DNA from: Fuerstiella marisgermanici
GTDB taxonomy: Bacteria; Planctomycetota; Planctomycetia; Planctomycetales; Planctomycetaceae
Length of the DNA stretch: 64,000 nt
Assembly (NCBI RefSeq): GCF_001983935.1
Contig: NZ_CP017641.1
Span: 124,001 to 188,000, forward strand
Direction of reading: 5' to 3'
In this document: one piece after another, positions 43,453 to 53,409 of the stretch
Layout of the letters: every line of letters begins with the position of its first letter
Numbering within the stretch: the first letter of the stretch is position 1
Program-made: the position numbers and the translations under genes
The notes under the pieces: model-generated
What the model was told of the DNA's origin: nothing
Seen by the model: the letters and a program-made list of their open reading frames with translations, nothing else
Database searches by the model: none

Positions 43453-45054
43453 ATGAAACAACTGAGCGTGGTCAGAGACGAACTCTTTGACGAAGAGAAA
43501 ACGCACCAGCACGCCGAAGACGAATCGACTGAAGATTCAGAAGACACCTCGGTACGTCAATTGAGTTGGGATGAAGGAGACCCTGCCGCTACGAACTATC
43601 GCAAGCTCGGGTCGTTGTTGGCCCGATCGGGCGACCTCTTCGGGCGATCCGGGTATGAGGCGGGTTTGATCTTGGTCCGGCCAGACGGCTCCACCAAGCT
43701 CATCACCACGGCGGCTGATCTGGCTCCCGTGATCGTGGACCGGGTGGCTCTGACCATCTATCTCGACGGAAAGCCCAAGGGGAGCAAGCTCTCGGCGGCG
43801 CACATGAACGCCATGTTGAGGACGAAGGCGTTCTTGTCAAAGTTTGCCGTCGTCGATCATATCAGCACGGTGCCACGCTATCTGCCGCCCAATTTTTCTC
43901 TGACAGAACCCGGCTACAACGATGGCGGCGAAGACCATCGTTACTTCTTCGTCGGCGAGTCCCCCCAGGTCTTTGATTCGATGGATCGTATCGAAAGATT
44001 CCTGGACGTAATGGACCTTGAGACGGAGGCAGACAGGGCAAATGCACTGGCGGCGGGGCTGACTGTGCTGCTGCGGAATCACTGGCCCGGAGGCAAACCG
44101 ATTGTTCTGCTCACCGCATCCAAGAGTCACGCCGGGAAGGACACTGTGATCGCCTTCGCTTCGGGTGAGACCGAGCAATGCTCAATCAGCTATCAGGGCA
44201 CAGATTGGGCGCTGGAGCGCAGTCTTGTAGGTGCATTGAACCACAATGCCGACTGCGGTGTGTTGGTGGTTGAGAATGCTCGGTTGGATCGCCGAGGCAA
44301 CTCGATTTCTTCTGCGATCATCGAACGATTCGCAACAGACCCCAATGTGTTTCTGTTCTCAACTGGGACAGGTCCAGCAACCCGACGACGAAACGACATC
44401 GTGCTGGCGATCTCTACGAACTTTGGGACCGTGAGTGAGGACATACTCAACCGCTGCCTGCCAATCCATCTCGATCCCGTGGGCAATGTGTCTGATCGAG
44501 CGTCACCCATCGGAAATCCGAAGCTGGAGTTTTTACCCCAGAATCGTGACGGGATAGCCGCAGAATTGCGAGGGATGATTGAGCGTTGGAAAGATGCTGG
44601 TTGCCCTCTCGATAAGGATACGAGACATCCGTTTTCAGAATGGGCTGCGGTCGTTGGAGGAATCCTCAAAGCAAACGGCATTCGAGGATTCCTTGCCAAC
44701 TACGGCAAGCGAAGAGTTGCCGATGATCCTGTTCGTGCCGCCATCGGCCTGATAGGGACATCGATTCACGGTGAGGAGTGGTACAAGCCTGAAGTGTGGG
44801 CTAGAGAAGTCGCTAGGCTTGGCCTCGTCAAGCAAGTGATCCCGATAGGCGATCAAGAGAGCTTTGAATCCAGAAAAAGGGGCTTGGGCGTCGTTCTGAG
44901 TGCCCACCGCAATGAGGCATTCCACGTCGAAACGGAGTCCGAAAGACTGACTCTTCGGCTCGAAAAGAGTCGGAAGCGTCACGATGGCGAACCACCGCAC
45001 GTCAGGTATCGCTTCGTCGTTGTAAGCAGAGAAGCGATTCCCACCGACGACTGA
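43453..45054 (+). CDS. Replication-type P-loop ATPase, 533 residues
   Basis: A near-perfect ribosome-binding site (aggagg, 43,443-43,448) precedes the ATG. After an acidic N-terminus there is a P-loop-like TASKSHAGKDTVIAF near residue 222, a possible Walker B CGVLVVENARLD near 271, and the sensor-like IVLAISTNFGTV. The segment FSEWAAVVGGILKANGIRGFL near 395 matches a pattern seen in the ATPase part of plasmid and phage primase-helicase proteins. A DNA-replication or DNA-processing ATPase is inferred. It precedes an SF2 helicase gene by about 105 bp on the same strand. Confidence 0.6.
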   Translation: MKQLSVVRDELFDEEKTHQHAEDESTEDSEDTSVRQLSWDEGDPAATNYRKLGSLLARSGDLFGRSGYEAGLILVRPDGSTKLITTAADLAPVIVDRVALTIYLDGKPKGSKLSAAHMNAMLRTKAFLSKFAVVDHISTVPRYLPPNFSLTEPGYNDGGEDHRYFFVGESPQVFDSMDRIERFLDVMDLETEADRANALAAGLTVLLRNHWPGGKPIVLLTASKSHAGKDTVIAFASGETEQCSISYQGTDWALERSLVGALNHNADCGVLVVENARLDRRGNSISSAIIERFATDPNVFLFSTGTGPATRRRNDIVLAISTNFGTVSEDILNRCLPIHLDPVGNVSDRASPIGNPKLEFLPQNRDGIAAELRGMIERWKDAGCPLDKDTRHPFSEWAAVVGGILKANGIRGFLANYGKRRVADDPVRAAIGLIGTSIHGEEWYKPEVWAREVARLGLVKQVIPIGDQESFESRKRGLGVVLSAHRNEAFHVETESERLTLRLEKSRKRHDGEPPHVRYRFVVVSREAIPTDD

Positions 45055-45159
45055 CCGTTCGCTACTGACTTTCACTTTTGTATAGCGGCTGCGCTCCCGG
45101 TGCGCACTCAGCGTGGTCGCTACCAAATCCAGTGCGCCCATATCGAAAGGGAAATCGCC

Positions 45160-46539
45160 ATGACTACTTGGAACCTCCGTGATTACCAGCAAGACGCCTA
45201 CGAGACCGCAGATGGCCAATCACGAGTCATCGTCAATATGCCAACCGGCTGGGGCAAGAGCTTTCTGCTCTGTGCCCTTGCCGCTTCGGACCTGCGAAAC
45301 CCTTCGAGAAAAGTCGTTATCTGCGTTCCGCAACGGATCATCGCCAAAGGATTCAGCCAGAAGAAAAAGATCATACTTCCTGATGGCGAAATCGTTGAAT
45401 GGTCCGTGCCGAGAAACCTCTGTGGTACATCCACTGCCAAAGTGGATGAACTGACGGACTTCTTGCTTGCCGGGCCTGCGAAGTCTGCGGCAAGACGTGT
45501 TGTTCTCACAACCCACATGACGCTCTCTTATGCCCTAAACCGATTGAGTGACGATGAGTTGGCCGAGGTTGCGGACGAGACTACCTATGTCATCGATGAA
45601 TCACACCACATATCTGCATCGGAACAGAATCGGAACGTCTTGGGCGAGCAGATTGTTCGGATACTCGATACCGGATCAGAGGGTCTCAAGATGTGGCTGG
45701 CCACCGCCTACTTCTTCCGAGGCGACCACCTCCCGATCATCAGTGAAACGCACCTCTCCGAGTTCACTCGGGTTCACGTTCCCTTCGACGAATACTGGCA
45801 AATTCTCAAGCACATCAAGAGCTACTCCTATGACTTCGTGGCCTACAAGGGCACCGTGTTCAAGGAGCTTCAGCATCTTCTTCAACAATCGGCTACGCCG
45901 ACGATCATCTATTGTCCGCCAGAAGGCCACAAAATGTTGCTCGGCAAAAGCAAGGCGAAGTTCGTCGCCCGACTCCAACAGACGGTGTGCGACTGCCTCG
46001 ACGCAACCCCGTGGACTTCATTCGACGAAGCCTTGCGGCAAGAAGCGGTCGTTGTTGATTTGGTCGTTACCGAACAGCGCACTGAGAAAATCCGGTTCGT
46101 GGCTGAACACGGCAACCGAGTAGCTGCAATCCTCACGGTCGGAATGTTTCGTGAGGGAGCAGACTGGGTTGAAGCCGCTCGAATCATTGATCTTGTGCCT
46201 ACCAACTCCGATCAAGACCGGCTTCAGCGGTTTGGACGGCTCGTGCGGGACTGCCGTGGGAAACGGCACATCAGTTACTTCAATTTATTTCCGTTGGTGG
46301 TCGAGCAGAATGAAGAGGAACGTCGGCGACAATTGACGAAGCTGTACGCTCATTTCCACGCTTCACTCGTCCTTGAGAACGCCGTTGAGCCGGTCAGGGT
46401 GAGACTTCGGCCCCGACCGAAGCATGGACCGAAGGAAGAGGCAGGCGATCCGAAGTCCCACTTCAATCTGCTTGGCGAGTTCTCGGAAGCCGAACAAGAG
46501 CAGATCATCCGAGACACCTACGAGTCACTGCTCAAGTAG
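45160..46539 (+). CDS. SF2 DEAD/DEAH-box helicase
   Basis: A helicase of about 459 residues. The ATG at 45,160 follows gaaaggg; a GTG at 45,100 is less likely. Motifs are LRDYQQDAYE (Q-motif-like), Walker A MPTGWGKSF near residue 27, DESHH (DEAH-type motif II) near 143, TAYFF (motif III-like), and the motif VI block DQDRLQRFGRLVRDCRG near 355. It could act on DNA or RNA. The stop TAG overlaps the left end of the ISAs1 element, so the original C-terminus may have been altered by the insertion. Confidence 0.85.
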   Translation: MTTWNLRDYQQDAYETADGQSRVIVNMPTGWGKSFLLCALAASDLRNPSRKVVICVPQRIIAKGFSQKKKIILPDGEIVEWSVPRNLCGTSTAKVDELTDFLLAGPAKSAARRVVLTTHMTLSYALNRLSDDELAEVADETTYVIDESHHISASEQNRNVLGEQIVRILDTGSEGLKMWLATAYFFRGDHLPIISETHLSEFTRVHVPFDEYWQILKHIKSYSYDFVAYKGTVFKELQHLLQQSATPTIIYCPPEGHKMLLGKSKAKFVARLQQTVCDCLDATPWTSFDEALRQEAVVVDLVVTEQRTEKIRFVAEHGNRVAAILTVGMFREGADWVEAARIIDLVPTNSDQDRLQRFGRLVRDCRGKRHISYFNLFPLVVEQNEEERRRQLTKLYAHFHASLVLENAVEPVRVRLRPRPKHGPKEEAGDPKSHFNLLGEFSEAEQEQIIRDTYESLLK

Positions 46540-47826
46540 GGCCAGCGCGCACTTTGGGCAATTTAGGCTGGCGCGACAAGTGAGTATTGGTTAGTCTTTT
46601 CGTGTCGTAACATCGGACTTCACGAGGAGAGGACAAGAGATGTCGACAGTTGAACTGGCGGTCACCCAGGAGCTGACAGGAAACATTGTTCATTACTTTG
46701 ATCAATTGAAAGACCCGCGTTCCAACATCAATCGTCTGCATCTGCTTGGTGATGTGATTGTGATCGCCATTTGCGGAGTGCTGGCCAACGCCGACGGCCC
46801 CAGTGCGATTGCGGAATGGGCGCGACTGAATGCCGATGGCCTGCAGAAACACCTGGCACTTCCGCATGGCATTCCGAAAAAAGATACGTACCGGCGCGTC
46901 CTTTCTCTCCTGAAGCCGAACGACTTTCAAGCGTGCTTCGTGCAATGGATTGAATCGCTGGAAGGACTTTCCGACGAACAGAAAGAAGGCTACAGAAAAC
47001 AGATTGCGATTGATGGCAAAGCACTCCGTCGATCACATGACAAAAAGAATGGGCTGGGTGCGTTGTTCATCGTGAGTGCGTGGGCTTCTGATCAGGGGAT
47101 TTCTCTGGGACAGGTGGCGACGGAAGAGAAGTCGAACGAGATCACCGCGATCCCGAAATTACTGAACGAAATCAATATCGATGAGGCGATCATTACGATT
47201 GACGCAGCGGGTTGTCAAAAAAACATTGCGCAGCAGATCGTGTCTGGCAATGCAGACTATGTGTTAGCCCTGAAAGGCAACCAACCGAAACTCTATGAGG
47301 TCGTGCAGAAGTTTTTTCTCGATCACCTGGAGGATGACTTCGCTCGCTGTCCCGTCAGTCGCTATGAAGAAACAGAGAAGGGACACGGTCGGCAGGAACA
47401 GAGAATCTACTATCAGGCGACCGTGCCTGTCGATTTTGACGTGGGCCACAAATGGGCCGGACTCAAGACCATCGGAACGGCGATCCGAATGTACGAGCAG
47501 GACGGCATTCATCATTCTGACGTTCGCTACTACATCAGCAGTCTGCGTCGCAAAGGCGAGCTGTTCGCAACAACGGTTCGTGGTCACTGGGCCATAGAAA
47601 ACACGCTGCACTGGAGTCTCGACATGACCTACCGCGAGGATGAGAGTCGAGTCCGAAACCGAATCTTCGCGAACAATTTGTCATGGCTCAGACGACTCAC
47701 ACTCAGCCTCATCAAGAAACATCCTGGCAAACAAAGCAACGTCATGAAAAGAAGAATGGCCGGATGGAACATTGACTATTTGATGCAAATCCTTACCGGC
47801 AAAACAACTTAGTATGCGCTGGCCCT
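46538..47826 (+). mobile_element. ISAs1-family insertion sequence
   Basis: The terminal inverted repeats are agggccagcgc at 46,538-46,548 and its complement at 47,816-47,826. It carries one transposase gene of full length. No clear 8-10-bp target duplication was found, so the outer few bases may differ from what I assign, or a rearrangement followed insertion. Confidence 0.8.
46640..47812 (+). CDS. ISAs1 family transposase
   Basis: This 390-residue transposase has the family's N-terminal domain (HYFDQLKDPRSNINRLHLLG, FCGVLANADGPS-like) and DDE core: Asp in KQIAIDGKALRRSHDKKNG, Asp in AIITIDAAGCQKNIAQQI, and the late acidic region in RGHWAIENTLHWSLDMTYRE. A purine-rich ribosome-binding site (gaggagagg) lies upstream. 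No frameshift or stop is seen. Confidence 0.95.
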   Translation: MSTVELAVTQELTGNIVHYFDQLKDPRSNINRLHLLGDVIVIAICGVLANADGPSAIAEWARLNADGLQKHLALPHGIPKKDTYRRVLSLLKPNDFQACFVQWIESLEGLSDEQKEGYRKQIAIDGKALRRSHDKKNGLGALFIVSAWASDQGISLGQVATEEKSNEITAIPKLLNEINIDEAIITIDAAGCQKNIAQQIVSGNADYVLALKGNQPKLYEVVQKFFLDHLEDDFARCPVSRYEETEKGHGRQEQRIYYQATVPVDFDVGHKWAGLKTIGTAIRMYEQDGIHHSDVRYYISSLRRKGELFATTVRGHWAIENTLHWSLDMTYREDESRVRNRIFANNLSWLRRLTLSLIKKHPGKQSNVMKRRMAGWNIDYLMQILTGKTT

Positions 47827-47904
47827 GGGGTGCTTGTGCAGCAAAAAACCAAGGTCGCTGGCTGGTTTGTGTTCTGTGGAGATTGTTAGGAGCATTGTGC
47901 AACT

Positions 47905-48654
47905 TCAACGTGGTGTGTCTCGATAGCGTCGATATTCGGGTAGCAGGCACCTGTCTACCCAATCCTGCCAGCCGTGATACATGACCGTTGCGGGATAATT
48001 GTCGTCCGATTCGGTTTGCGCAGACCAAGTGAGGTGAACGACTGCCACTCGATTGTCGCCTTGGATCGCAAACAATACATCGTCGCAATCTGTGCGTTTT
48101 CCAATAGCTTGAACAGTCACACCTCGTAGAGAATGCGGACTGAAAAGTTCCTTAGCAAGTTCGCTGTCGAGCGAATCTGCCACGTCGCCAACGTCTGCCC
48201 ACGGTGGAAGCCAATGAAACTCTGCGGCAATCTGAGTTGGTGTAACGTGACTGCCGTGCTTGTTGAATGCGAGAAGGGTCGATGTGTTCGGCCTGAAACG
48301 CTCGGTATTGAGGCCGAGGCCAGAGGTGGCGATGATCTTGCCCTGATAAATCCACGCTGTTTCTCCCCACCCGTGTATGTTTCCCTTGAATTCGGGAACC
48401 TCGTAGAGTGAAGGTGAGCCATCGACATCCGCCACGACAAATTCGAGGGAATCGGTTTCGGAGGTCGCAAGCACCTCGCTGAGCGCAGTAAACGCTTTCA
48501 CGGCACCCGCACTCCAGAATGCCATCAGGAACAGAACACCAACCTCAATGGAGTCGATGACTTTGGCATCGGCGTTTGGAAGATAGGTGACTTGATCCAT
48601 TGGTCGCTTCGACATCTTTGTGAGCCATTGAAGTTGGCTGTTGGGATCATCCAT
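47905..48654 (-). CDS. Thioredoxin-like protein without CxxC, last gene of the RNA-repair operon
   Basis: A protein of about 249 residues; the ATG at 48,654 follows ggaga. The segment VGVLFLMAFWSAGAVKAFTA, FVVADVDGSPSLYEVPEF and WGETAWIYQGKI suggests a thioredoxin fold in which the active-site CxxC is replaced (WSAGAV). The C-terminal half, containing VAVVHLTWSAQTESDDNYP, resembles a domain seen in hypothetical proteins of unknown function. It follows the HD-kinase gene by 33 bp, so it is likely co-transcribed with the RNA-repair genes, but a role in repair is not known. Confidence 0.6.
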   Translation of the reverse strand: MDDPNSQLQWLTKMSKRPMDQVTYLPNADAKVIDSIEVGVLFLMAFWSAGAVKAFTALSEVLATSETDSLEFVVADVDGSPSLYEVPEFKGNIHGWGETAWIYQGKIIATSGLGLNTERFRPNTSTLLAFNKHGSHVTPTQIAAEFHWLPPWADVGDVADSLDSELAKELFSPHSLRGVTVQAIGKRTDCDDVLFAIQGDNRVAVVHLTWSAQTESDDNYPATVMYHGWQDWVDRCLLPEYRRYRDTPR

Positions 48655-48687
48655 TGGCAATCTCCTGAGAAGAACGACGAGTACCAT

Positions 48688-49817
48688 TCAGGTAAGACGA
48701 GGCTTGTAAAGGCATTCTTCAATCACCAGACTGTGACACTCCAACCACGTCGGCGGCTCACACTTATCAGCCAGCTTATGGATCACCGGCTCGGGAACCG
48801 CCTTGCTCCGAGTTTGGTTTTGACGAAGCAAGTTCTCGAACGGCGGTTCGAGGTACACGACTTCGATCTGGGCGTTGTAATCGGCGAACAGGTCGAGCCA
48901 GCGACCACGGGTTTGTATCATCGTGTTCGTAGCGTTGAAGGCGAACGATTTTTTCGCTCTGAGCAATTCCCGACAGCGTTCTTTGGCAAGCTGGGCCACC
49001 GCTCCCTGATTGTCGGTCGGTTCGACATCCAGTTCACTACGGATGTCATCCAGCGAGACAATCGGAAGGTCGCTACGATTTCTGGAGAGCCATGTGTCCT
49101 TGCCGCTACCGGGAAGACCGGCCATCAACGTCACTGTGCAAGAGAAGTCTTCGTGCGGAACGTAGTGCAGGTTGGGTTCCCGCAGGCGAAAGAACGTGAA
49201 ACGAGCATGATCGGTGGCGAACGGATACGGCTGGTCATAGCAGCCAGCCTCTTCCGCCATGAGCTTCCAGTAGTGCAGATTCTCCTCGGGCCGAGTCATG
49301 GAGTCGGTGTCTCGGCCACGAGTGTCAGCCAATGCGAACAGGTATAGCAGTCGGTTGTTGACCAGCCACGACAACCGAGCGACTTCATGCGTTGGCTCGT
49401 CACGTTCGAGTAGAAACGCCGGTCGCCCGTGATAACGGACCAGCCGGGCGATCTCCTCACGAGTTGTCAGGTCACATCCGAGATCACGCAGAACCGAACG
49501 GGCGACGTGTTCACCTTTGACAGCGTGCTTTGGTGAGCGGACTCGACCAGTCTCGGGATCAACCTCGGTGGTCAACGGCTTGGCGACATCGTGAAACAAA
49601 GCGGTGAAGATTAGAACGATCTGCTCGTTTGGTGCGAGAGACGGCCACTCATCCAGTTCGAGCAGTTGCTCAAGGACCATCTTCGTGTGGGTCCAGACAT
49701 CGCCTTCGGAATGCCATTCGGCATCCTGTGCGCAGTCCGACATCGCCTGACACCACGGTTGGCTTTCTGCCCATGCCGTGATGTCCTCCAGCGACGACTG
49801 TTTGAGTTGCTCCCAGT

Positions 49818-49821
<4 letters not shown>
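48688..49821 (-). CDS. HD-domain phosphohydrolase fused to polynucleotide-kinase-like P-loop domain
   Basis: This 377-residue protein has an N-terminal HD domain (His45 in WTHTKMV, His77-Asp78 in [10 protein letters not shown], plus [10 protein letters not shown] and [10 protein letters not shown]). The C-terminal kinase domain has Walker [16 protein letters not shown] near residue 234, [10 protein letters not shown] and [20 protein letters not shown] plus kinase fusions are expected to remove 2',3'-cyclic or 3' phosphates and phosphorylate 5' ends of broken RNA. The gene overlaps the RNA ligase by 4 bp. End-healing for the adjacent ligase is inferred. Confidence 0.85.
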
Positions 49822-50558
<737 letters not shown>

Positions 50559-50559
50559 G

Positions 50560-51336
50560 TCAGGCTCCTTTTTTCTGGGTCTGGGAAACGAGCGACCGCA
50601 CAAATTGGCCGTACTCGTTCTTCATGGGTAAGTCGAGGTCGGAAGAAATCCGACGCCGACGAGCCGTGACTTCTTCCTTCGTGATCGGATTCACCGAACA
50701 TTTATCGTACTCTTTCCAGTACAAACCGACGCCTCGCTTCTGCCAGTTTGGGAGATCATTGAAGTTGATCCCATACTGAAACAGCAACTCGTTCTTCTGG
50801 CTCACCGACCGTCCAATCAGTTGCTTCGTAGCCTGCTGCTCATCTTGGCCATCCTTACGCAGCGTCCAATAGCACCATGCGCTCAAGGCATTTCTAGCGG
50901 CGTCCTCGTTTCGCCAACGGAAGTAATCCACGACCAGTTCCACTGTCGGTAGTTGCGAGATGCGGCAGTCGAAGCAGGCTGGTTGACCCAGCTTTAGCGA
51001 GAACTGCGCACTGGCCTCACCTGCCAGCGTCGAGTTGTACTTTCGCAGCTTCCTGCCAAAGAGTTGCTCCTCCGGGTCCAAGAGCAATGAAATCTCGTCG
51101 CTCTCCGTGTAGGCATACAACACCCGAAAGCCGCAGGTCATCAATGACTCAGTGGTAGACACCATCAGGTCTCGAAACCGCTCGTCGAACGGAGCTTCGA
51201 ATTGGCAAACCTCTTTGGTCAATCGGGTGAAGCTCCGACCGTCCAAACGGGCCACCATGAACAAGCTCGGCAATACGCACAGGTCAGCGCCAGTCTCAAA
51301 GACCCGCATCTTGTTGTCGAGATCATCAAATTTCAT
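50560..51336 (-). CDS. Thg1-like 3'-5' nucleotidyltransferase (reverse polymerase)
   Basis: This 258-residue protein belongs to the tRNA-His guanylyltransferase/Thg1-like family, the only known polymerases that add nucleotides to RNA 5' ends in the 3'-5' direction. Metal-binding motifs are [10 protein letters not shown] (Asp32) and [10 protein letters not shown] (Asp80-Glu81). Further conserved stretches are [31 protein letters not shown] and [21 protein letters not shown]. It overlaps the kinase gene by 11 bp and is next to the ligase gene. Thg1-like proteins can repair truncated tRNA 5' ends, which fits a broken-tRNA rescue operon. Confidence 0.92.
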   Translation of the reverse strand: MKFDDLDNKMRVFETGADLCVLPSLFMVARLDGRSFTRLTKEVCQFEAPFDERFRDLMVSTTESLMTCGFRVLYAYTESDEISLLLDPEEQLFGRKLRKYNSTLAGEASAQFSLKLGQPACFDCRISQLPTVELVVDYFRWRNEDAARNALSAWCYWTLRKDGQDEQQATKQLIGRSVSQKNELLFQYGINFNDLPNWQKRGVGLYWKEYDKCSVNPITKEEVTARRRRISSDLDLPMKNEYGQFVRSLVSQTQKKGA

Positions 51337-51766
51337 CGTTCCACTCCTCGACGACGAAACCGTCTTCCGTCAATCGGACGTATTTCAGTGCGTCGAAGCC
51401 TTCTTTGAATGTTGGCAGTTCCAGCTTCGTGGCAGTGGACAGGATGCCCACCTCGGGTACTGGTCCAGTCCGTTGCTGATTCCGTGTGAGACACTCCTCA
51501 GCTTTCGACCGGAAATAAATCCCCACGACCGAATACTTGGCCGTCTTCGCAACGTCGATGTACTTCGCTCGCTCCTCACGAGTCGGATTCGTGTTGTCGA
51601 TGACGAACGGCTGCTGGGTCTCCAAACATGCTGCGAGCAGTCGCCGCTCTCGATTTCGAGTCCGCAACAGGTCGAGGCTGATGCGAACGTGCGTCGAGAA
51701 GAACCGTTCCTTGAAGAAGGAAGATTTCCCCGACGCTTGCAGACCGATGAACACCACCGCCTCCAT
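51326..51766 (-). CDS. Polynucleotide 5'-kinase-like P-loop protein
   Basis: This 146-residue kinase has Walker A FIGLQASGKSSFFKERF at residues 6-22, Asp32 in RISLDLLRTRN, FVIDNTNPTREER near 54 and a lid-type arginine region, the pattern of T4 Pnk-like kinases. It is the first gene of the five-gene repair operon. A gagg ribosome-binding site precedes the ATG. No phosphatase domain is fused, unlike T4 Pnkp. Confidence 0.85.
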   Translation of the reverse strand: MEAVVFIGLQASGKSSFFKERFFSTHVRISLDLLRTRNRERRLLAACLETQQPFVIDNTNPTREERAKYIDVAKTAKYSVVGIYFRSKAEECLTRNQQRTGPVPEVGILSTATKLELPTFKEGFDALKYVRLTEDGFVVEEWNDEI

Positions 51767-51792
51767 GACTTACCTCGTGACGTTCCAAAACG

Positions 51793-51829
51793 AAAAAAGC
51801 CCACTCGGTTGTGCCGAACCGAGTGGGCT
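51793..51829 (-). terminator. Strong intrinsic terminator between SEC-C gene and RNA-repair operon
   Basis: A perfect 13-bp stem (agcccactcggtt / complement) with a 6-nt loop. On the minus strand it is followed by six U residues and more U-rich sequence, ending 26 bp before the first repair gene. It ends transcripts from the upstream genes and could make expression of the operon depend on antitermination or on a very close promoter. Confidence 0.9.
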
Positions 51830-51885
51830 GTTGGTTTCTTCTGGAGACGATCAGTCCCTAAAAGTAGTGATCCCGGTTCACGCCA

Positions 51886-52053
51886 TCAAAAACAGCCTTT
51901 CTTGAGACAGCACTTCTTGAAGCGTTGGCCAGAACCGCAGGGGCAGAGATCGTTTCTACCGAGCTTCTCCTCCAGCAGTTTGTCGCCGTGGACGACCCGC
52001 ATTCCTCGCTTGACCTGCGTTTCGGACGGGTATCCTTGACGACGTTTGCTCAT
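51886..52053 (-). CDS. SEC-C motif small protein, 55 residues
   Basis: The product is [15 protein letters not shown] and onward, ending in [18 protein letters not shown]. This is the SEC-C zinc-binding motif found at the C-terminus of SecA and in many small or multidomain proteins. It acts as a metal-binding interaction module; its partner here is unknown. It ends before a strong terminator. Related SEC-C-associated domains may include the hypothetical protein at 39,824. Confidence 0.8.
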   Translation of the reverse strand: MSKRRQGYPSETQVKRGMRVVHGDKLLEEKLGRNDLCPCGSGQRFKKCCLKKGCF

Positions 52054-52188
52054 CGTCTCGAAAAAAATGGCTGTTCGTCAAAGTGTTCGTGATTCGAGTG
52101 TCCCATGGCGCACCTCCGTTTCTCTGGATGTTCTCTCACGGAGACACCGTTTGCCGGGAAAGGTTCGCTCAGGGGTAGCTGGAACCGC

Positions 52189-52584
52189 TTAGACGCTCTG
52201 CGTTCTTTCAGCATCGAGGAGGACCACGCCAAAAGTTTCGTTTGGGCCGGTTCCATGCTTCGGTGACTCAACCACGATCCGCACGGCCTTCTCAAGCCAC
52301 GCTCGGAGATCGTTCAGCTTGGGCTTGTCTCCGTAAATTTCAACATAAACCGGCACGACATACTGGTGACATGGACGATCACTCAAAGTTTCCATTAAGA
52401 GGTCATGGTGGGTCCACAGAGCTTTATTCACGTCGTCAAACAGGATGGCCTCCGACTCGTCGCTCCACGTCGTGCCATTCCAAAACACGGCATTCTTAAA
52501 CTCGTCGGCCTTGGCCAAGACGTACCTCGGGAACGCCTTCGATCCCTTCTTGATGAGCGTAATCATTGGGATTTCTTTGCTCAC
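52189..52584 (-). CDS. Hypothetical protein, 131 residues
   Basis: Not recognised. The GTG at 52,584 is preferred because aggaga precedes it and it overlaps the upstream stop (GTGA). It has a mixed alpha/beta sequence (FWNGTTWSDESEAILFDDVN, HQYVVPVYVEIYG). It is downstream of another small gene in the same frame direction, forming a short operon with the zinc-ribbon genes. Confidence 0.55.
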   Translation of the reverse strand: MSKEIPMITLIKKGSKAFPRYVLAKADEFKNAVFWNGTTWSDESEAILFDDVNKALWTHHDLLMETLSDRPCHQYVVPVYVEIYGDKPKLNDLRAWLEKAVRIVVESPKHGTGPNETFGVVLLDAERTQSV

Positions 52585-52826
52585 TCGCAGTCTCCTTCAG
52601 GATGCTCGGGGACGAACTTGCCGCCATTCAGCACAGATGATTGCTCAATCACGTTCGGCAAGTCATCGGCAAGCCGGTGAGGATTGCGAATGGCGAGATT
52701 CACTATCGGTTGGCCAGCGATGCGACAGGTGAGAAACAAGACCGGCACTTCCTCTGCGGTGATCGGACAGTCAATCACGCCGCTGTCGAGGCTAAGAACT
52801 TCACAGGCGGTCACGTCGAATGTCAT
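52581..52826 (-). CDS. Hypothetical protein, 81 residues
   Basis: Not recognised. The ATG at 52,826 follows gagaggag. The protein starts MTFDVTACEVLSLDSGVIDC and has a beta-rich hydrophobic middle (VPVLFLTCRIAGQPIVNLAI). Its stop overlaps the next start by 4 bp. No known domain is seen. Confidence 0.5.
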   Translation of the reverse strand: MTFDVTACEVLSLDSGVIDCPITAEEVPVLFLTCRIAGQPIVNLAIRNPHRLADDLPNVIEQSSVLNGGKFVPEHPEGDCE

Positions 52827-52887
52827 TGGCAGACTCCTCTCGGGAACAACTTTTGGAAACAGATACCATCTGTGACTAGCAGGTGCC

Positions 52888-53355
52888 TCATTTCCCAAGA
52901 GGATCGTTACCGCAACGATTACAGGCGGCGAACTCGCCATTCACAGGTGAGCCGCAGACAGGGCACTCGTACTCGAACCCGCAAACTCGGCATGGAGCGT
53001 CGAGGTCAAAAGCCTCTGAGCCACATTGTTTGCAGTACCAGCGAATCGCTGGTTCATCGACGGTCGGAGGAAGTTGCTCGGATTCAGAGCGGAAAGGCCA
53101 CGGACAACTCACATCAAACCACGCATCCCTGCCGCTGGCTCGCAACTGTTCGTACTCAGGCGTGCCGCCGAACAGGAGTCGATGGCCTAGCCATTGAGCG
53201 AAGTTGAAGCCGAGCGCCACAAGGAGGGCGATGAACGCCAAGAATGGGAGACTGAGGACGCCTGCGAGGACCGCAGGCAGACCAAAGGGAAAGAGGGCGA
53301 AGACGAAGCAGATGACCCAGAAACGGGCGATAACTTTGACGGCATTGCGAGGCAT
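52888..53355 (-). CDS. Membrane protein with tandem zinc ribbons, 155 residues
   Basis: Two hydrophobic segments at residues about 10-50 (FWVICFVFALFPFGLPAVLA; LSLPFLAFIALLVALGFNFA) are followed by a cytoplasmic part with four cysteine pairs: CKQCGSEAF, CRVCGFEYECPVCG and CNRCGN. This indicates two zinc ribbons. It may tether nucleic-acid or protein interactions to the membrane. No specific family is recognised. It is the first gene of a minus-strand run ending at the SEC-C gene. Confidence 0.65.
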   Translation of the reverse strand: MPRNAVKVIARFWVICFVFALFPFGLPAVLAGVLSLPFLAFIALLVALGFNFAQWLGHRLLFGGTPEYEQLRASGRDAWFDVSCPWPFRSESEQLPPTVDEPAIRWYCKQCGSEAFDLDAPCRVCGFEYECPVCGSPVNGEFAACNRCGNDPLGK

Positions 53356-53409
53356 GGATGGCTCCAGTTTTGAGGTCGAAACTGGAGCCGGTAGCAGGTG
53401 CCTCGTCGT

